DNA of 64,000 bases from S5-327 sp965116015 (GCA_965116015.1 OZ220477.1:1984001-2048000); one strand, 5' to 3'. Positions 17,777-27,215 are shown, counted from the stretch's first letter. Translations and numbers: made by a program. Notes: generated by a model not told the origin, from the letters alone.

Positions 17777-18510
17777 GACAGGAGCCCCGTACGAACGCGC
17801 CCGATGTAGTCGTCCGTTACCCGGTAGTCCTCCAGCGTATCGATGTCGCTCCAGAACCGCCCCTGAATATCGCACGTGCGCACCCCCGCCTCGCTGCTGG
17901 CCAGGCTCCGCAGCGCCTGCGTCAGCTCCAGCTCCTCGCGCGCCTCTTCATAGAGTTCATCGAACGTGTCGAACACCAAAGGCTGAAACTTGAAAACCCC
18001 AATGTCCACAGCATTCCAGCGGCGCAACCGCTTGCCGATGCGCACCAACTGCCCAAAACCATCCACGAACACCCGTGTGGCGTCGCTCAGCTGACCCGGC
18101 AGCGACGCGGCGGAGTCCACCCCCAGCACTGCCGGGTGAGAGGGGGAACCGGCAAGCCGCGCGGCAATGCTTGGGTCGATGACGTGGTCGCCCATCGACA
18201 GCATAAAATCCTCGTCTCCAACGAATTCGCGAGCCGTCCGGACGGATGCTCCATTGCCGCCGCTGAAATCAGGGTTGTAGATGTAGTTGATGCGCATGCC
18301 GGGCGGCGCCCATTCCGTAACGCCGTTCATCACCTCTCGCGCCTTGTGGCCGACCACAACGCCGACATCGGTGATTCCCGCCTTGGCCATGGCCGTGAGC
18401 GGATACCAAATAAGCGGGCGGCCCCGCAACAGAATCAGCGTCTTCGGCGTCGTGTCGGTGTATGGCCGTAGCCTGCCGCCGTCGCCGGCGGCGAGAATTA
18501 CGCCTCGCAT
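17773..18510 (-). CDS. Sugar/inositol-phosphate nucleotidyltransferase
   Basis: 245 residues of the NTP_transferase fold. The nucleotide signature is LAAGDGGRLRPYTDTTPKTL, with LLRGRPLIWYPL next, and a metal-site Asp in LSMGDHVIDPS. A C-terminal DIQGRFWSDIDTLEDY resembles the end of IPCT and MobA-like cytidylyltransferases. It activates a phosphorylated alcohol or sugar with CTP or another NTP, and the coupled downstream CDP-alcohol enzyme makes CTP and inositol-1-phosphate the leading guess. UTP or GTP sugars cannot be excluded. Confidence 0.85.
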   Translation of the reverse strand: MRGVILAAGDGGRLRPYTDTTPKTLILLRGRPLIWYPLTAMAKAGITDVGVVVGHKAREVMNGVTEWAPPGMRINYIYNPDFSGGNGASVRTAREFVGDEDFMLSMGDHVIDPSIAARLAGSPSHPAVLGVDSAASLPGQLSDATRVFVDGFGQLVRIGKRLRRWNAVDIGVFKFQPLVFDTFDELYEEAREELELTQALRSLASSEAGVRTCDIQGRFWSDIDTLEDYRVTDDYIGRVRTGLLS

Positions 18511-18614
18511 AGAACTCTCCTCTTTGTTGTGGCTGTCAGTCGGGCAACACGCCAGGCCTGCCGAAGCGGAACGGCCTAACTCAGCCCCCGGCTAAGCGGG
18601 GTCGGGAGATTGGC

Positions 18615-20645
18615 TCAGGCCCTGGACAGCTCTCTCGATTCCCCGACGATCTTCTGTGTGAGGTGCGACGGCACCTCGCCATAGTGGTCAAAACGCATCG
18701 ACAGCGTACCACGTCCCTGCGTGAGCGCACGCAGCTGCGTCGAGTATTGCTGCGCCTCAGACTGCGGCACGATCGCCTCAATGACGGCGACCCCGCCCTC
18801 GGGCGACATTCCCGCGATGTGCGCGCGCCGCGTGTTCAGATCGCTCACGATTGCGCCCGCGAACTGCTCCGGCGCCTCAACGGTCATGCGCATCACCGGC
18901 TCCAGCAGCGTCGGAGCCGCGTCAATCACTCCCTTCTTCATCGCCATTCCCCCTGCAATCTCGAAACTCTGTCCCGACGAATCCACCGAATGAGAGCTGC
19001 CGTCGGTCAGCACAACTCTAACGTCGACGATGGGATAGCCGGCAAGCGCCCCCTCCTCCATCGTCTTCTGTACGCCTTTCTCCACCGCAGGGATGTACTC
19101 CCTCGGAACATTCCCCCCTACCACCTCGCTGGCGAACTCGAACCCCTCCCCGCGGCCGCGGGGCTCGAGCCGGAGCAGCACGTGACCGTACTGCCCATGC
19201 CCGCCGGACTGTTTCTTGTGCTTGTACTCGACATTGGCGGTCCGCGAAATGGTCTCGCGGTAAGGCACGCGAGGAGGAGCAAGGTCGAGCTCAACCCCAA
19301 ATTTCCGCTTCGCCCGCTCCGCCATAACGTCCACGTGCGTGTCTCCCATTCCTGCGACAATCAGCTCGGCAGTGGACTGGTCACGCGTGAGTTCTAGCGA
19401 CGGGTCTTCTTCGATAAGACGCGCGAGCGACGAAGAGAGCTTCTCTAGGTCAGCCTTGCTCTTGGGGTGAACGGCCACGCGGAAGACAGGCTCCGAGAAC
19501 TCGACTTTCGAGAGCGCAACCCCATACCCCTTGGTCGTGAGCGTGTCTCCCGTAACAGCGTGCGCAAGCTTCGACACGCTCCCGATGTCGCCCGCGGCCA
19601 AGCTCGGCACAGATTCCTGATGCTTGCCTACCGGCACGTACACCTGGCCGATGCGCTCAGTTTCGCCCGTCCTGCTATCCGTCACCTCGCTGTTGGCCGA
19701 AACCACGCCGCTGACCACGCGGAAGAACGAGAGCTTCCCAACGAACGGGTCAGCCGTAGTTTTGAAAATGAACGCCGCGAGAGGGCCGCTCGGATCCGCC
19801 GCAAGCTCTACATCCGCCCCGTCCCTCGTCGCCTTCTGCGTGGCAGCCAGATCGGGCGATGGCAAGTAGTCGATGATAGCGTCGAGGAGCTGCTCTACGC
19901 CGATGCCTGCCACCGCCGAACCCGCCAGCACAGGAACGACCTGACCCGAACGCGCGCCCTCGCGCAAGCCGCTCATAATCTCATCGTCGCTCAGGCTGCC
20001 TTCGTCGAGGAACTTCATCGTCAGATCGTCGTCCGTCTCGGCAACAATCTCGGCAAGCGCGTCCTTGGCCGCTGCCGTGGCCTCCTCCAGCTCTACAGGA
20101 GCGCTCCCCCCCACAACCCCGGCGACGTCGCTGAAGTCCGCCTCCGCCCCGATGGGCAGATTGAGCGCCGCGCACTCGCGTCCCAGCCGCGAGCGCGCCT
20201 GCTCCAACACGCCGTTGTAGTCGGCGTGCTCACGGTCCAGCTTGTTCACGAACACAAGCGTCGGCTTGCCGAGGCTGCGGAGCCGTTGCCAAGCAATCTG
20301 GGCGCCAACCTCCACGCCGCCAGGCGCCGAAATAACGAGTACTGCGGCGTCTACAGCGCGCAACGCCGACAGCGTCTCGCCAAGAAAATCGGCGTACCCC
20401 GGCGTGTCGATTACGTTGATCTTCACACCCTTCCATACGCACGGAACGACAGACAGCTGCAGGCTAGTCTGCCTCCGTTGCTCCTCCGGCTCGAAATCCG
20501 AGACAGTGTTGCCATCCTCCACCCGCCCAGGACGGGTGATGGCCTTGGACGCGAAGAGCATCGCCTCGGCAAGCGACGTCTTCCCCGCCCCTGAGTGCGC
20601 CAGAAGCGCGACATTACGGATTCGGTTGGTTGCGAATTGCTCCAT
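18615..20645 (-). CDS. Elongation factor G-like GTPase (EF-G paralogue)
   Basis: 676 residues with EF-G domain order. The P-loop is AHSGAGKTSL instead of the AHVDAGKTT of canonical EF-G, and the switch region is DFEPEEQRRQTSL rather than the usual ERGITI-type stretch. G3 is DTPGYADF and G4 is NKLD. Domain IV (KKQSGGHGQYGHVLLRLEPR) and the C-terminal domain V (GAIVSDLNTRRAHIAGM) are intact. These substitutions fit the EF-G-like (EF-G2/FusA2-type) subfamily, whose role in elongation is uncertain. Expect a canonical fusA in the str operon elsewhere. It is a lone minus-strand gene. Confidence 0.9.
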   Translation of the reverse strand: MEQFATNRIRNVALLAHSGAGKTSLAEAMLFASKAITRPGRVEDGNTVSDFEPEEQRRQTSLQLSVVPCVWKGVKINVIDTPGYADFLGETLSALRAVDAAVLVISAPGGVEVGAQIAWQRLRSLGKPTLVFVNKLDREHADYNGVLEQARSRLGRECAALNLPIGAEADFSDVAGVVGGSAPVELEEATAAAKDALAEIVAETDDDLTMKFLDEGSLSDDEIMSGLREGARSGQVVPVLAGSAVAGIGVEQLLDAIIDYLPSPDLAATQKATRDGADVELAADPSGPLAAFIFKTTADPFVGKLSFFRVVSGVVSANSEVTDSRTGETERIGQVYVPVGKHQESVPSLAAGDIGSVSKLAHAVTGDTLTTKGYGVALSKVEFSEPVFRVAVHPKSKADLEKLSSSLARLIEEDPSLELTRDQSTAELIVAGMGDTHVDVMAERAKRKFGVELDLAPPRVPYRETISRTANVEYKHKKQSGGHGQYGHVLLRLEPRGRGEGFEFASEVVGGNVPREYIPAVEKGVQKTMEEGALAGYPIVDVRVVLTDGSSHSVDSSGQSFEIAGGMAMKKGVIDAAPTLLEPVMRMTVEAPEQFAGAIVSDLNTRRAHIAGMSPEGGVAVIEAIVPQSEAQQYSTQLRALTQGRGTLSMRFDHYGEVPSHLTQKIVGESRELSRA

Positions 20646-20765
20646 GTTGCAGCGTCTCCCCTAGCCGCAAAAAGGCGAATGCGGCGAATAATAGTAGCCG
20701 CTCCCCAGCCGCGCAAGCGTGGGGGAGACGCCCTGCCTCCCGCCATAGGATATCGAACCGCCGCC

Positions 20766-22025
20766 ATGAATGCCGCCCGGCGCAACCTCGGACTCGCCCT
20801 AGCAACCCTTGCCGTGCTGGCGCTTGTCCTCGTCAGCGTAGGACGCGGCGACTCCATCGACAGTCTGCGCCGCGCGACCGCTCGCTACGAGCAAGACCTC
20901 GTGCGTTGGGAGCTAGCGCATGCTCCCGACAAGTGGATTCGCCTCGCAACCGGAATCGTTCGAGACGACCCTGGAGGCGAAGAACTCGCCGCCCTGGTAG
21001 ACGAGTACTTCGCCATCGGCGAGGAACTGCGGCAGGCCAACGGCGACTTGGAGAGCGCGCTGGCGGGAGCGCCCGGCGCTGAATCGGCGCCCCGCGTGAA
21101 AGCGCGGATCGAAACGCTGGAGGCGCGCCGATCACGCCTCGCTCCGGTCGTCGAAGAGGCTATCGAAGCAACGCTATCGCAAGTCGCCGACGAACTTGGC
21201 GTGATCGACCGGCTCGGCCCTGTGCGGTGGCCTCCCGTCGACTTCACCTTCGAGCCAGGCGCCCTCCTGCTTGTGCGCTCTCCCCGCGACGAGATTGTCC
21301 GCATCGACGATCTTCTCCTTCGGCACGACCTAGACTTGCTTCAGCAAATGGAGATCGAGGGCAAAGTCGAATCGCTCGACGAGAACATCTCGGCTCTCGT
21401 TGTACGCATTGGCGGAGTAGCGACCTACCCTTCGCAAGTAACGCCGCGCGCATCGCTGCACGGCGTGTTCTTCCTGGCGGCCCACGAATGGCTCCACCAC
21501 TGGCTCATCTTCCGCCCGCTGGGAAGAGCCTGGTTCGCAGGCGGCGAGCTCGCCAGCGTTAACGAAACCGTCGCCAACATCTTCGCCGAGGAGATCGGCG
21601 ATATCGCTTTCGAACGCTTCACGGGCATAGCCGTCGACCGGGCGACGTGGAGCCCTCCGCAGCCAGCGACTCAGGCGACTCCAGAGCCCGGCGTTTTCGA
21701 CTACAGGCGTGAGATGCGCGCGACGCGCTTGCGCCTCGAAGATATGCTCGACATCGGCGACGTCGCTGCAGCCGAGCGTTACCTCGAAGAGCGGCGGTTG
21801 CTGTTCGTCGGGAATGGACACAACATCCGCAAGCTGAACACTGCATGGTTCGCCTTCCACGGAACCTACGCCGACAGTCCTGCGTCGATAAGCCCCATCG
21901 AGGGCTGGCTGCGCGCGCTGCGCGCCGACTCAGCCACGCTCGCAGAATTCCTCGACCGAGTGGCGGTAATAGACGCTGAAGGCGAGCTCGAAGAGATCGC
22001 AGGGAGCCTCTCGCATCCCCAATAG
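20766..22025 (+). CDS. Membrane-anchored HEXXH protein, candidate gluzincin-type metallopeptidase
   Basis: 419 residues from the ATG at 20766; earlier in-frame codons are unlikely because they overlap the divergent EF-G start. An N-terminal hydrophobic segment (residues 5-25, LGLALATLAVLALVLVSV) is a signal anchor. A helical, Glu/Ala/Arg-rich region follows (30-145). Around residues 240-244 is AHEWLHH, a clear HEXXH zinc site, with a candidate third ligand Glu in NETVANIFAEE about 23 residues on. It probably acts outside the membrane. I cannot place it in a named peptidase family. Confidence 0.65.
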   Translation: MNAARRNLGLALATLAVLALVLVSVGRGDSIDSLRRATARYEQDLVRWELAHAPDKWIRLATGIVRDDPGGEELAALVDEYFAIGEELRQANGDLESALAGAPGAESAPRVKARIETLEARRSRLAPVVEEAIEATLSQVADELGVIDRLGPVRWPPVDFTFEPGALLLVRSPRDEIVRIDDLLLRHDLDLLQQMEIEGKVESLDENISALVVRIGGVATYPSQVTPRASLHGVFFLAAHEWLHHWLIFRPLGRAWFAGGELASVNETVANIFAEEIGDIAFERFTGIAVDRATWSPPQPATQATPEPGVFDYRREMRATRLRLEDMLDIGDVAAAERYLEERRLLFVGNGHNIRKLNTAWFAFHGTYADSPASISPIEGWLRALRADSATLAEFLDRVAVIDAEGELEEIAGSLSHPQ

Positions 22026-22296
22026 CCGGCTCCTCGGTGGCGTCGGAGCCAGAAGCCCCCGACGACGCCTCCTTTCGTCCCCGCCCAGGGAGCAAGTCTC
22101 GCCCCGTGCAGCGGCGCTCCCTCCCCCTGCGGAAATAGCTTTCCTTTGTTATCAAGCATCGGATTCGATGCAAGGTTCCGCGCGGACGCGAACCATGCTA
22201 GAATGGCCAACCGTCCCCTGCCACGCGTCTGGCGCGTGGAAATGTGGGGCGACGCTTGCGAGCCCCGCGCTGTCGGCGGCTCGAACAGACCATCCA

Positions 22297-23652
22297 ATGC
22301 GGCGCCGAATACTTCGCACTCTACCCCTTCTGCTCATCATCGCGATTGTGGCTGCCGCCGCCGTCGCCCTCGTTCAGCAGAGCTATCGCATCCCAGGCGC
22401 CGGTCAGCGAGGCTCCGACGACATCCTCGGCCTGCGCCTCGGACTCGACCTCGCCGGCGGCGCGCAACTCATCTATCAGGCCGGCAATGAGGAACTCCAA
22501 CCCACAGGCGAGCAGATGGAGGGGCTGATTACCGCTATCAGCCGCCGCATCGACCGCCTTGGAGTCGCAGAACCCAGCGTTCAGCAGCTCGGCGAAGACA
22601 GGCTCCTCATCCAGCTCCCCGGTATCGAAGACATACAGCAGGCGAAAGACCTCATCGGCCAGACGGCGCAGCTAGAAATCATCGAGCGCGTCTGCAACAA
22701 CACCGCCTGCACCGACTACGAAGACCTGGCCACCGGCATGACCGGAAGCGAAATGTCGCGCGCGTTCGCCACCCAAGACCAGGTTACCGGCGAGCCCATC
22801 CTCAGCTTCGAACTCAATCGCAGCGCAGCCCAACAATTCGCAACGCTCACAACGCGCATCTTCCAAACGAACGCCACCTCCACCCCGGATGAGCTCGCGT
22901 TCGTGCTCGACGACGTCATCCTCGTCTCCGCCAGCGTGCAGGCGCCCATTCTGTCCGGCAACGGCGTCATCCGCGGACGGTTCACCCCCGAAGAAGTGCG
23001 CCAGCTCGCCATCCAGATCGAGTCCGGACGCCTCCCCGTCGAGATCACCGAGCTGTCCTCTACAACCGTCGCGGCGTCGCTTGGCGCGCGGTCGCTCGAT
23101 GATGCGCTCATCGCTGGCGGCGTTGGGCTGCTCCTCGTGCTCTTCTTTATGATGGCCTACTACCGCACAGCCGGCCTGGTCGCCGGCCTCGCGCTCGTCA
23201 TCTACACAACCATCGTTCTCGCCATCTTCAAGCTCATACCGGTGACTCTTACGCTTGCAGGGCTTGCAGGATTCATCCTCTCGCTCGGTATGGCGGTCGA
23301 TGCCAACATCCTGATATTCGAGCGTATGAAAGAAGAGCTCCGCATAGGCCGAACCCTCCAGCTCGCCATCCAGATTGGCTTCAACCGAGCCTGGACGTCG
23401 ATCCGCGACGGCAACGTCTCGACAGTCCTCATCGCGCTGGTGCTCTTCTTCTTCGGCAGCGGCTCGGCGAACTCATCCGTCACCGGGTTCGCAGTGTCGC
23501 TCCTCATCGGCGTGCTCACGAGCATGTTCACCGCCATCTTCATCAGCCGCTACCTCCTCGCCATGGTCGCGGCAATCGGAATGCGGCGGTTCCCCGCCGT
23601 GTTCAGCCCCGGAGGACGCCGAGCGAGCCGCGCTGCCGGGGGCGGCGGCTGA
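22297..23652 (+). CDS. secD: Protein translocase subunit SecD
   Basis: 451 residues from the ATG at 22297 (MRRRILRTLPLLLIIAIV). There is one N-terminal TM helix, then the P1 region with GLRLGLDLAGGAQLIYQ and a long extracytoplasmic domain (SRRIDRLGVAEPSVQQLGEDRLLIQLPG). Five TM helices follow, containing GLVAGLALVIYTTIVLAIFKL, LAGFILSLGMAVDANILIFERMKEEL and FAVSLLIGVLTSMFTAIFISRYLL. SecD and SecF use the proton or sodium gradient to pull exported proteins through SecYEG. The stop overlaps the secF start (TGATG). Confidence 0.96.
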   Translation: MRRRILRTLPLLLIIAIVAAAAVALVQQSYRIPGAGQRGSDDILGLRLGLDLAGGAQLIYQAGNEELQPTGEQMEGLITAISRRIDRLGVAEPSVQQLGEDRLLIQLPGIEDIQQAKDLIGQTAQLEIIERVCNNTACTDYEDLATGMTGSEMSRAFATQDQVTGEPILSFELNRSAAQQFATLTTRIFQTNATSTPDELAFVLDDVILVSASVQAPILSGNGVIRGRFTPEEVRQLAIQIESGRLPVEITELSSTTVAASLGARSLDDALIAGGVGLLLVLFFMMAYYRTAGLVAGLALVIYTTIVLAIFKLIPVTLTLAGLAGFILSLGMAVDANILIFERMKEELRIGRTLQLAIQIGFNRAWTSIRDGNVSTVLIALVLFFFGSGSANSSVTGFAVSLLIGVLTSMFTAIFISRYLLAMVAAIGMRRFPAVFSPGGRRASRAAGGGG

Positions 23653-24599
23653 TGCGCGTCGTTCGCTTCCGCAGATTCTTCTTCGCCATCTCGGCCCTGC
23701 TGCTGCTGCTGTCCGTCGCCTCGCTCATCGCGTTTCAGCTCAACCCGGGCATCGACTTCACGGGCGGCGCCGCAGCGACTGTCGATTACGAAGAACCCGT
23801 CGAACCATCCCAGGTCGCCGATGCCCTAACGCGAGCCGGGCAGCCCGACGCCATCGTCCAGTCGACGGGCGGCAATGGCTTCCTCGTCCGCCTCGGCCAG
23901 CTGGAGCTGGATACGCGCGACGCTGAAGGCGTCGTCGTGCAACGAGGCGACGAATCCCGCGTGCGCGACGCTCTCCTCTCTGTCGCTCCCGGCGAAGTAA
24001 GCTCGTTCGAGTTCGTATCCGGCGTGATTGGCGCCGAGAACGTGCGCGACGCTGTCGTTGCCGTTATCGTCGCCTCGCTCGTCATTATGGCCTACGTAAC
24101 CTGGGCGTTCCGGAGAGTGCCCTCGCCGTTCCGCTACGGCGTCGTCGCCGTGATTGCGCTCGTTCACGACGTCTTCATCGTGCTCGGGCTCTTCTCCGTG
24201 CTCGGCGAAACGATCAACCTGGAAGTCAACGCAATGTTCATTACAGGCGTGCTCACAACGATCGGCTACAGCGTCAACGACACCATCGTCGTGTTCGACC
24301 GGCTGCGCGAGAATATTGCCCGATTCACCGGCGCAAGCGTCCGAGACCTTGTCGACATCAGCGTCCGCGACACCATAGGACGATCGCTCAACACGTCGAT
24401 TACGCTGATCGTAGTGGTCGCGTCCCTGCTGCTATTCGCGGGCCCGAGCATACGGCCGCTGCTCTACGTCCTGCTCGCAGGCGTCGCCGTCGGCACCTAC
24501 AGCTCCATCTTCATCGCGAGCCTTATGCTCGTGTCGTGGGAAGAGGGTGAAATCGCCCGCTTCTTGCGCCGAGTATCGTTCCGCCGCGCCCGCGCGTAG
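23652..24599 (+). CDS. secF: Protein translocase subunit SecF
   Basis: 315 residues. Family features are LNPGIDFTGGAA after TM1, then FEFVSGVIGAENVRDAVVAV, RYGVVAVIALVHDVFIVLGLFSV and the hallmark GYSVNDTIVVFDRLRENI, finishing with the SLNTSITLIVVVASLLLF helix. It is the partner of SecD, overlapping it by one base. An Arg-rich C-terminal tail (FLRRVSFRRARA) would lie in the cytoplasm. Confidence 0.96.
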   Translation: MRVVRFRRFFFAISALLLLLSVASLIAFQLNPGIDFTGGAAATVDYEEPVEPSQVADALTRAGQPDAIVQSTGGNGFLVRLGQLELDTRDAEGVVVQRGDESRVRDALLSVAPGEVSSFEFVSGVIGAENVRDAVVAVIVASLVIMAYVTWAFRRVPSPFRYGVVAVIALVHDVFIVLGLFSVLGETINLEVNAMFITGVLTTIGYSVNDTIVVFDRLRENIARFTGASVRDLVDISVRDTIGRSLNTSITLIVVVASLLLFAGPSIRPLLYVLLAGVAVGTYSSIFIASLMLVSWEEGEIARFLRRVSFRRARA

Positions 24600-24613
24600 C
24601 TAGACCCTCCCGC

Positions 24614-25576
24614 CTACGGACGAAACACGATGCGCCCGACAACCTCGCGGCGCCTCAGCCTCCCGTAGGCCCGCAGAATGCCCCTCGCGCTGAGCGGCGG
24701 CTCCTCGTCGATTGCCGGCTCGATTCGCCCCGCCGCCCGCAGCAGCTGCGCGCGCTCCACGTGCTCGCGCTCCGCGCCAAGGCTGCCGATGATAGTCAAT
24801 TCCCGGAATATCGCCTCCGCCAGCGTCAGCCGCGCTTCACCGGGAACGATCTGCCCTGCGAGAACCAGCCGTCCGCGGCGGCGCAGCGATCCCACGAGTC
24901 TCGACAGAGATGCGCCAACAGCGTCGAGCGCGGCGTCCGCCCCGGCGTCGCCGGCGATGGCCGCAACGGCCTCCTCCCACGGCTCGGACTCGAGCAGAAC
25001 AGCGTCGAGCCAAGGTTGCGCCTCAAGCGCCGCCACCTTGTGCGGCGATCCCGTCAGGCCAATGACCCTCGTCCCAGCCAAGTGGGCGACCTGCGCCGCG
25101 CTCGCCCCGAGTCCGCCGCTGACGCCTGTAACCACGAGTGTTTCCCCAGACGCCAGCCCGCAGGAGTCGACAGCCTTAAGCGCCGCGCCGATAGGCGAGA
25201 CGAGAAGTGCGCTCGTAGCGTCGAGGGGCGCGCTCAGCGGAACGAGCGCATCGATGGGTGCGGCGATCAGTTCGGCGAAGGCCCCGTCGCGACGATGCCC
25301 CAAATCGCCGGGAAGCACGACCACCTGCTCGCCGATTAGCTTCTCGTCGACTCTGTCGCCCACCTCGACGACTGAGCCTGCCGCCTCGTGGCCAAGTACG
25401 CGCGGAAGCGTAACGCCGCGCCGCAGCGCCCCTGCCATGATCAGGGCGTCGTGGTGCGAAAACCCGCAAGCCGCCACTTGCACCAGAGCCTCGCCAGGTC
25501 CCGCGCGCGGCGCAGGGACGTCAACGTCCCGCACGAGCGGCTGCGGCCCCGCCGCCTCCAGCACGACAGCCCTCAT
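24614..25576 (-). CDS. Zinc-type MDR family alcohol dehydrogenase / quinone oxidoreductase
   Basis: 320 residues. The N-terminal GroES-like domain has GEALVQVAACGFSHHDALIMAG and GHEAAGSVVEVGD. The Rossmann domain has VVTGVSGGLGASAAQVAHLAGTRVIGLTG. The structural zinc Cys cluster of classic ADHs is absent, as in the quinone-oxidoreductase and acryloyl-CoA-reductase branch of medium-chain dehydrogenases. NADPH-dependent reduction of an enone or aldehyde is likely; substrate unknown. It is convergent with secF, with 14 bp between stops. Confidence 0.85.
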   Translation of the reverse strand: MRAVVLEAAGPQPLVRDVDVPAPRAGPGEALVQVAACGFSHHDALIMAGALRRGVTLPRVLGHEAAGSVVEVGDRVDEKLIGEQVVVLPGDLGHRRDGAFAELIAAPIDALVPLSAPLDATSALLVSPIGAALKAVDSCGLASGETLVVTGVSGGLGASAAQVAHLAGTRVIGLTGSPHKVAALEAQPWLDAVLLESEPWEEAVAAIAGDAGADAALDAVGASLSRLVGSLRRRGRLVLAGQIVPGEARLTLAEAIFRELTIIGSLGAEREHVERAQLLRAAGRIEPAIDEEPPLSARGILRAYGRLRRREVVGRIVFRP

Positions 25577-25996
25577 TAATCCGCCATCCGGTTATTCCTT
25601 ATCCGCGAATGCTATGAAGTCGCCCCTCACTTCAGCGTCAGCATGCGTTGCCCCGCTCCGCGCCCAGCGGACGCGCAAAGACGATGCGCCCTTCCTCAAC
25701 TGCCCTGCGCCTCCCCGAACTCTACAGCGACCATCGGAACCTCGCTGCCCCGCGGAGCGCGGCAGCCGGGCCCAGATGAGCCAGCGCCGATGCGCGGCTC
25801 GCGGCTTCCCCGCAGGCGGGGCGCCAGCGTCGGGGCAACGCGCTCGGATCAGGCTGCTCGCACAGTGTATCGCGCCACGCGCCTGCAAGCCGAGCAATCG
25901 ACGCCCCTCTTCGAGTGGCGCTGCGAGGCGCGGTTCGATGATAATGAGCGTTGCAGGGCATAGAACCGCTATCGCTATCAAGGCAAGGAGAGCGCT
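25577..25996. other. Intergenic region upstream of nfo
   Basis: About 420 bp of GC-rich sequence without a convincing gene; the long minus-strand frame across it is a shadow of nfo. I see no tRNA or strong hairpin with a T-run. It should contain the promoter for nfo and perhaps for the divergent MDR gene. Confidence 0.4.
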
Positions 25997-26848
25997 TTGC
26001 GTATCGGCGCGCATGTCTCCGGCTCCGGAGGAATCGACAAAGCCATCGACCGCGCCCTCGATATCGGAGCCGAATGCGTCCAGCTCTTCCCGTCCCCTCC
26101 GCAGGGCTGGGGATTCAAAGAGCCTGACGAGGCCGTAGTCGCAGAATTTCGGCGCAAGGCGTTCGAGCACGACATCGGCCCAAACGTCTTCCACGCTATC
26201 TATCTGGTAAGCCTTGGCGCCGACGACCCCAAGCTCGTCGAGCGAGGCAAAGCATCGCTCGTCAAGTACCTCAACGTTGCCGGCGACTTGGGCGTAAGCG
26301 GCGTGATCTTCCATCTCAACAGCCATAAGGGGCGAGGCTTCGACGCAGTGTTCGGGCAAGTGGTCGGAGCCATCCAGGAGACCCTCGAACGCTCCCCCGC
26401 CGATGTGCAGCTCATCCTGGAGAACAGCGCCGGCATGGGCAACCACATCGGCTCGAAATTCTCGGAAATCGGCGCGTTCGTCCGGGAGCTGGCCGACCCT
26501 CGAGTGAAAGTGTGCCTCGACACGCAGCATAGCTTTGCCGCGGGGTACGACCTCCGCACTAAAGAGTCCGTCGAGGCTGTAATGGACGAATTCGATCGCA
26601 CAATCGGCCTCAACCGCCTCGTGGCCGTGCACTGCAACGACTCCAAACCAGAGCTTGGCGGCGCGCTCGACCGCCACGAGAACATCGGCGAAGGCCAGAT
26701 GGGGCTTGCGGCGTTCGAGTCTGTTCTCGCGCATCCTGTGTTCGCCAACGTGCCATTCTACCTCGAAGTGCCCGGGTTCGAAGGCAAAGGCCCTGACGAA
26801 GCCAATGTGAGCATCCTCAAGGCGGTGCGCGAAAGGGCGACAGGCTAG
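25997..26848 (+). CDS. nfo: Deoxyribonuclease IV (AP endonuclease, EndoIV)
   Basis: 283 residues starting at a TTG with AAGGAG about 8 bp upstream. It is an AP endonuclease 2 TIM barrel: RIGAHVSGSGGIDKAIDRA, CVQLFPSPPQGW, GVIFHLNSHKGRG, LILENSAGMGNHIG, VCLDTQHSFAAGYD, VAVHCNDSK, RHENIGEGQMG and FYLEVPGFEGKGPDE. These hold the His, Glu and Asp ligands of the three-zinc site. The enzyme cleaves abasic sites and 3'-blocked ends in base excision repair. It is followed after 7 bp by a small zincin gene. Confidence 0.95.
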   Translation: MRIGAHVSGSGGIDKAIDRALDIGAECVQLFPSPPQGWGFKEPDEAVVAEFRRKAFEHDIGPNVFHAIYLVSLGADDPKLVERGKASLVKYLNVAGDLGVSGVIFHLNSHKGRGFDAVFGQVVGAIQETLERSPADVQLILENSAGMGNHIGSKFSEIGAFVRELADPRVKVCLDTQHSFAAGYDLRTKESVEAVMDEFDRTIGLNRLVAVHCNDSKPELGGALDRHENIGEGQMGLAAFESVLAHPVFANVPFYLEVPGFEGKGPDEANVSILKAVRERATG

Positions 26849-26855
26849 TCTCACT

Positions 26856-27215
26856 GTGCGTAAGAGCGACTTCGAAGAGCTCGTCCGGCGAGCCGTCGAG
26901 GAAATTCCCGACGAGTTCCTCGCCATTATGCAGAACGTGGACATTCAGGTGCGACGCCGCCCCTCGAAACGGCACCTCCAGCATACTCCGCCCGGCGAAA
27001 CCCTCCTCGGCCTTTACGAAGGCGTCCCGATTACGGAGCGGCACAACTACAACATGGTGATGCCCGACATCGTAACGATCTTCCAGTACCCCATCGAGGA
27101 GATCTGCTCCACGCCCCAAGAGGTGATGCGCGAAGTGCGCGCCACCGTCATCCACGAGGTCGCGCATCACTTCGGCATCACCGACGTCGAGCTCGAATCG
27201 TGGGGCGTAGCGTAG
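26856..27215 (+). CDS. Small zincin-like metallopeptidase family protein
   Basis: 119 residues from a GTG at 26856. The zinc site is VIHEVAHHFGI (HEXXHXXG), close to the C-terminus as in the small bacterial zincin family (PF06262-type, often beside unrelated housekeeping genes). ETLLGLYEGVPITERHNYN matches the family midsection. The true peptidase activity and substrate of this family are not established. It lies 7 bp behind nfo and is probably co-transcribed. Confidence 0.85.
   Translation: MRKSDFEELVRRAVEEIPDEFLAIMQNVDIQVRRRPSKRHLQHTPPGETLLGLYEGVPITERHNYNMVMPDIVTIFQYPIEEICSTPQEVMREVRATVIHEVAHHFGITDVELESWGVA

Noticed and set aside
19467..20594. 375-codon plus-strand frame opposite the EF-G paralogue
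   Set aside because: Arg/His-rich shadow with no domain, antisense to a complete GTPase gene.
24678..26138. 486-codon plus-strand frame opposite the MDR dehydrogenase
   Set aside because: Ser/Ala/Pro/Thr-rich shadow of the real minus-strand gene; it also runs across the intergenic region into nfo.
25592..26944. 450-codon minus-strand frame opposite nfo
   Set aside because: nfo on the plus strand has complete EndoIV motifs; the antisense frame has no motif.
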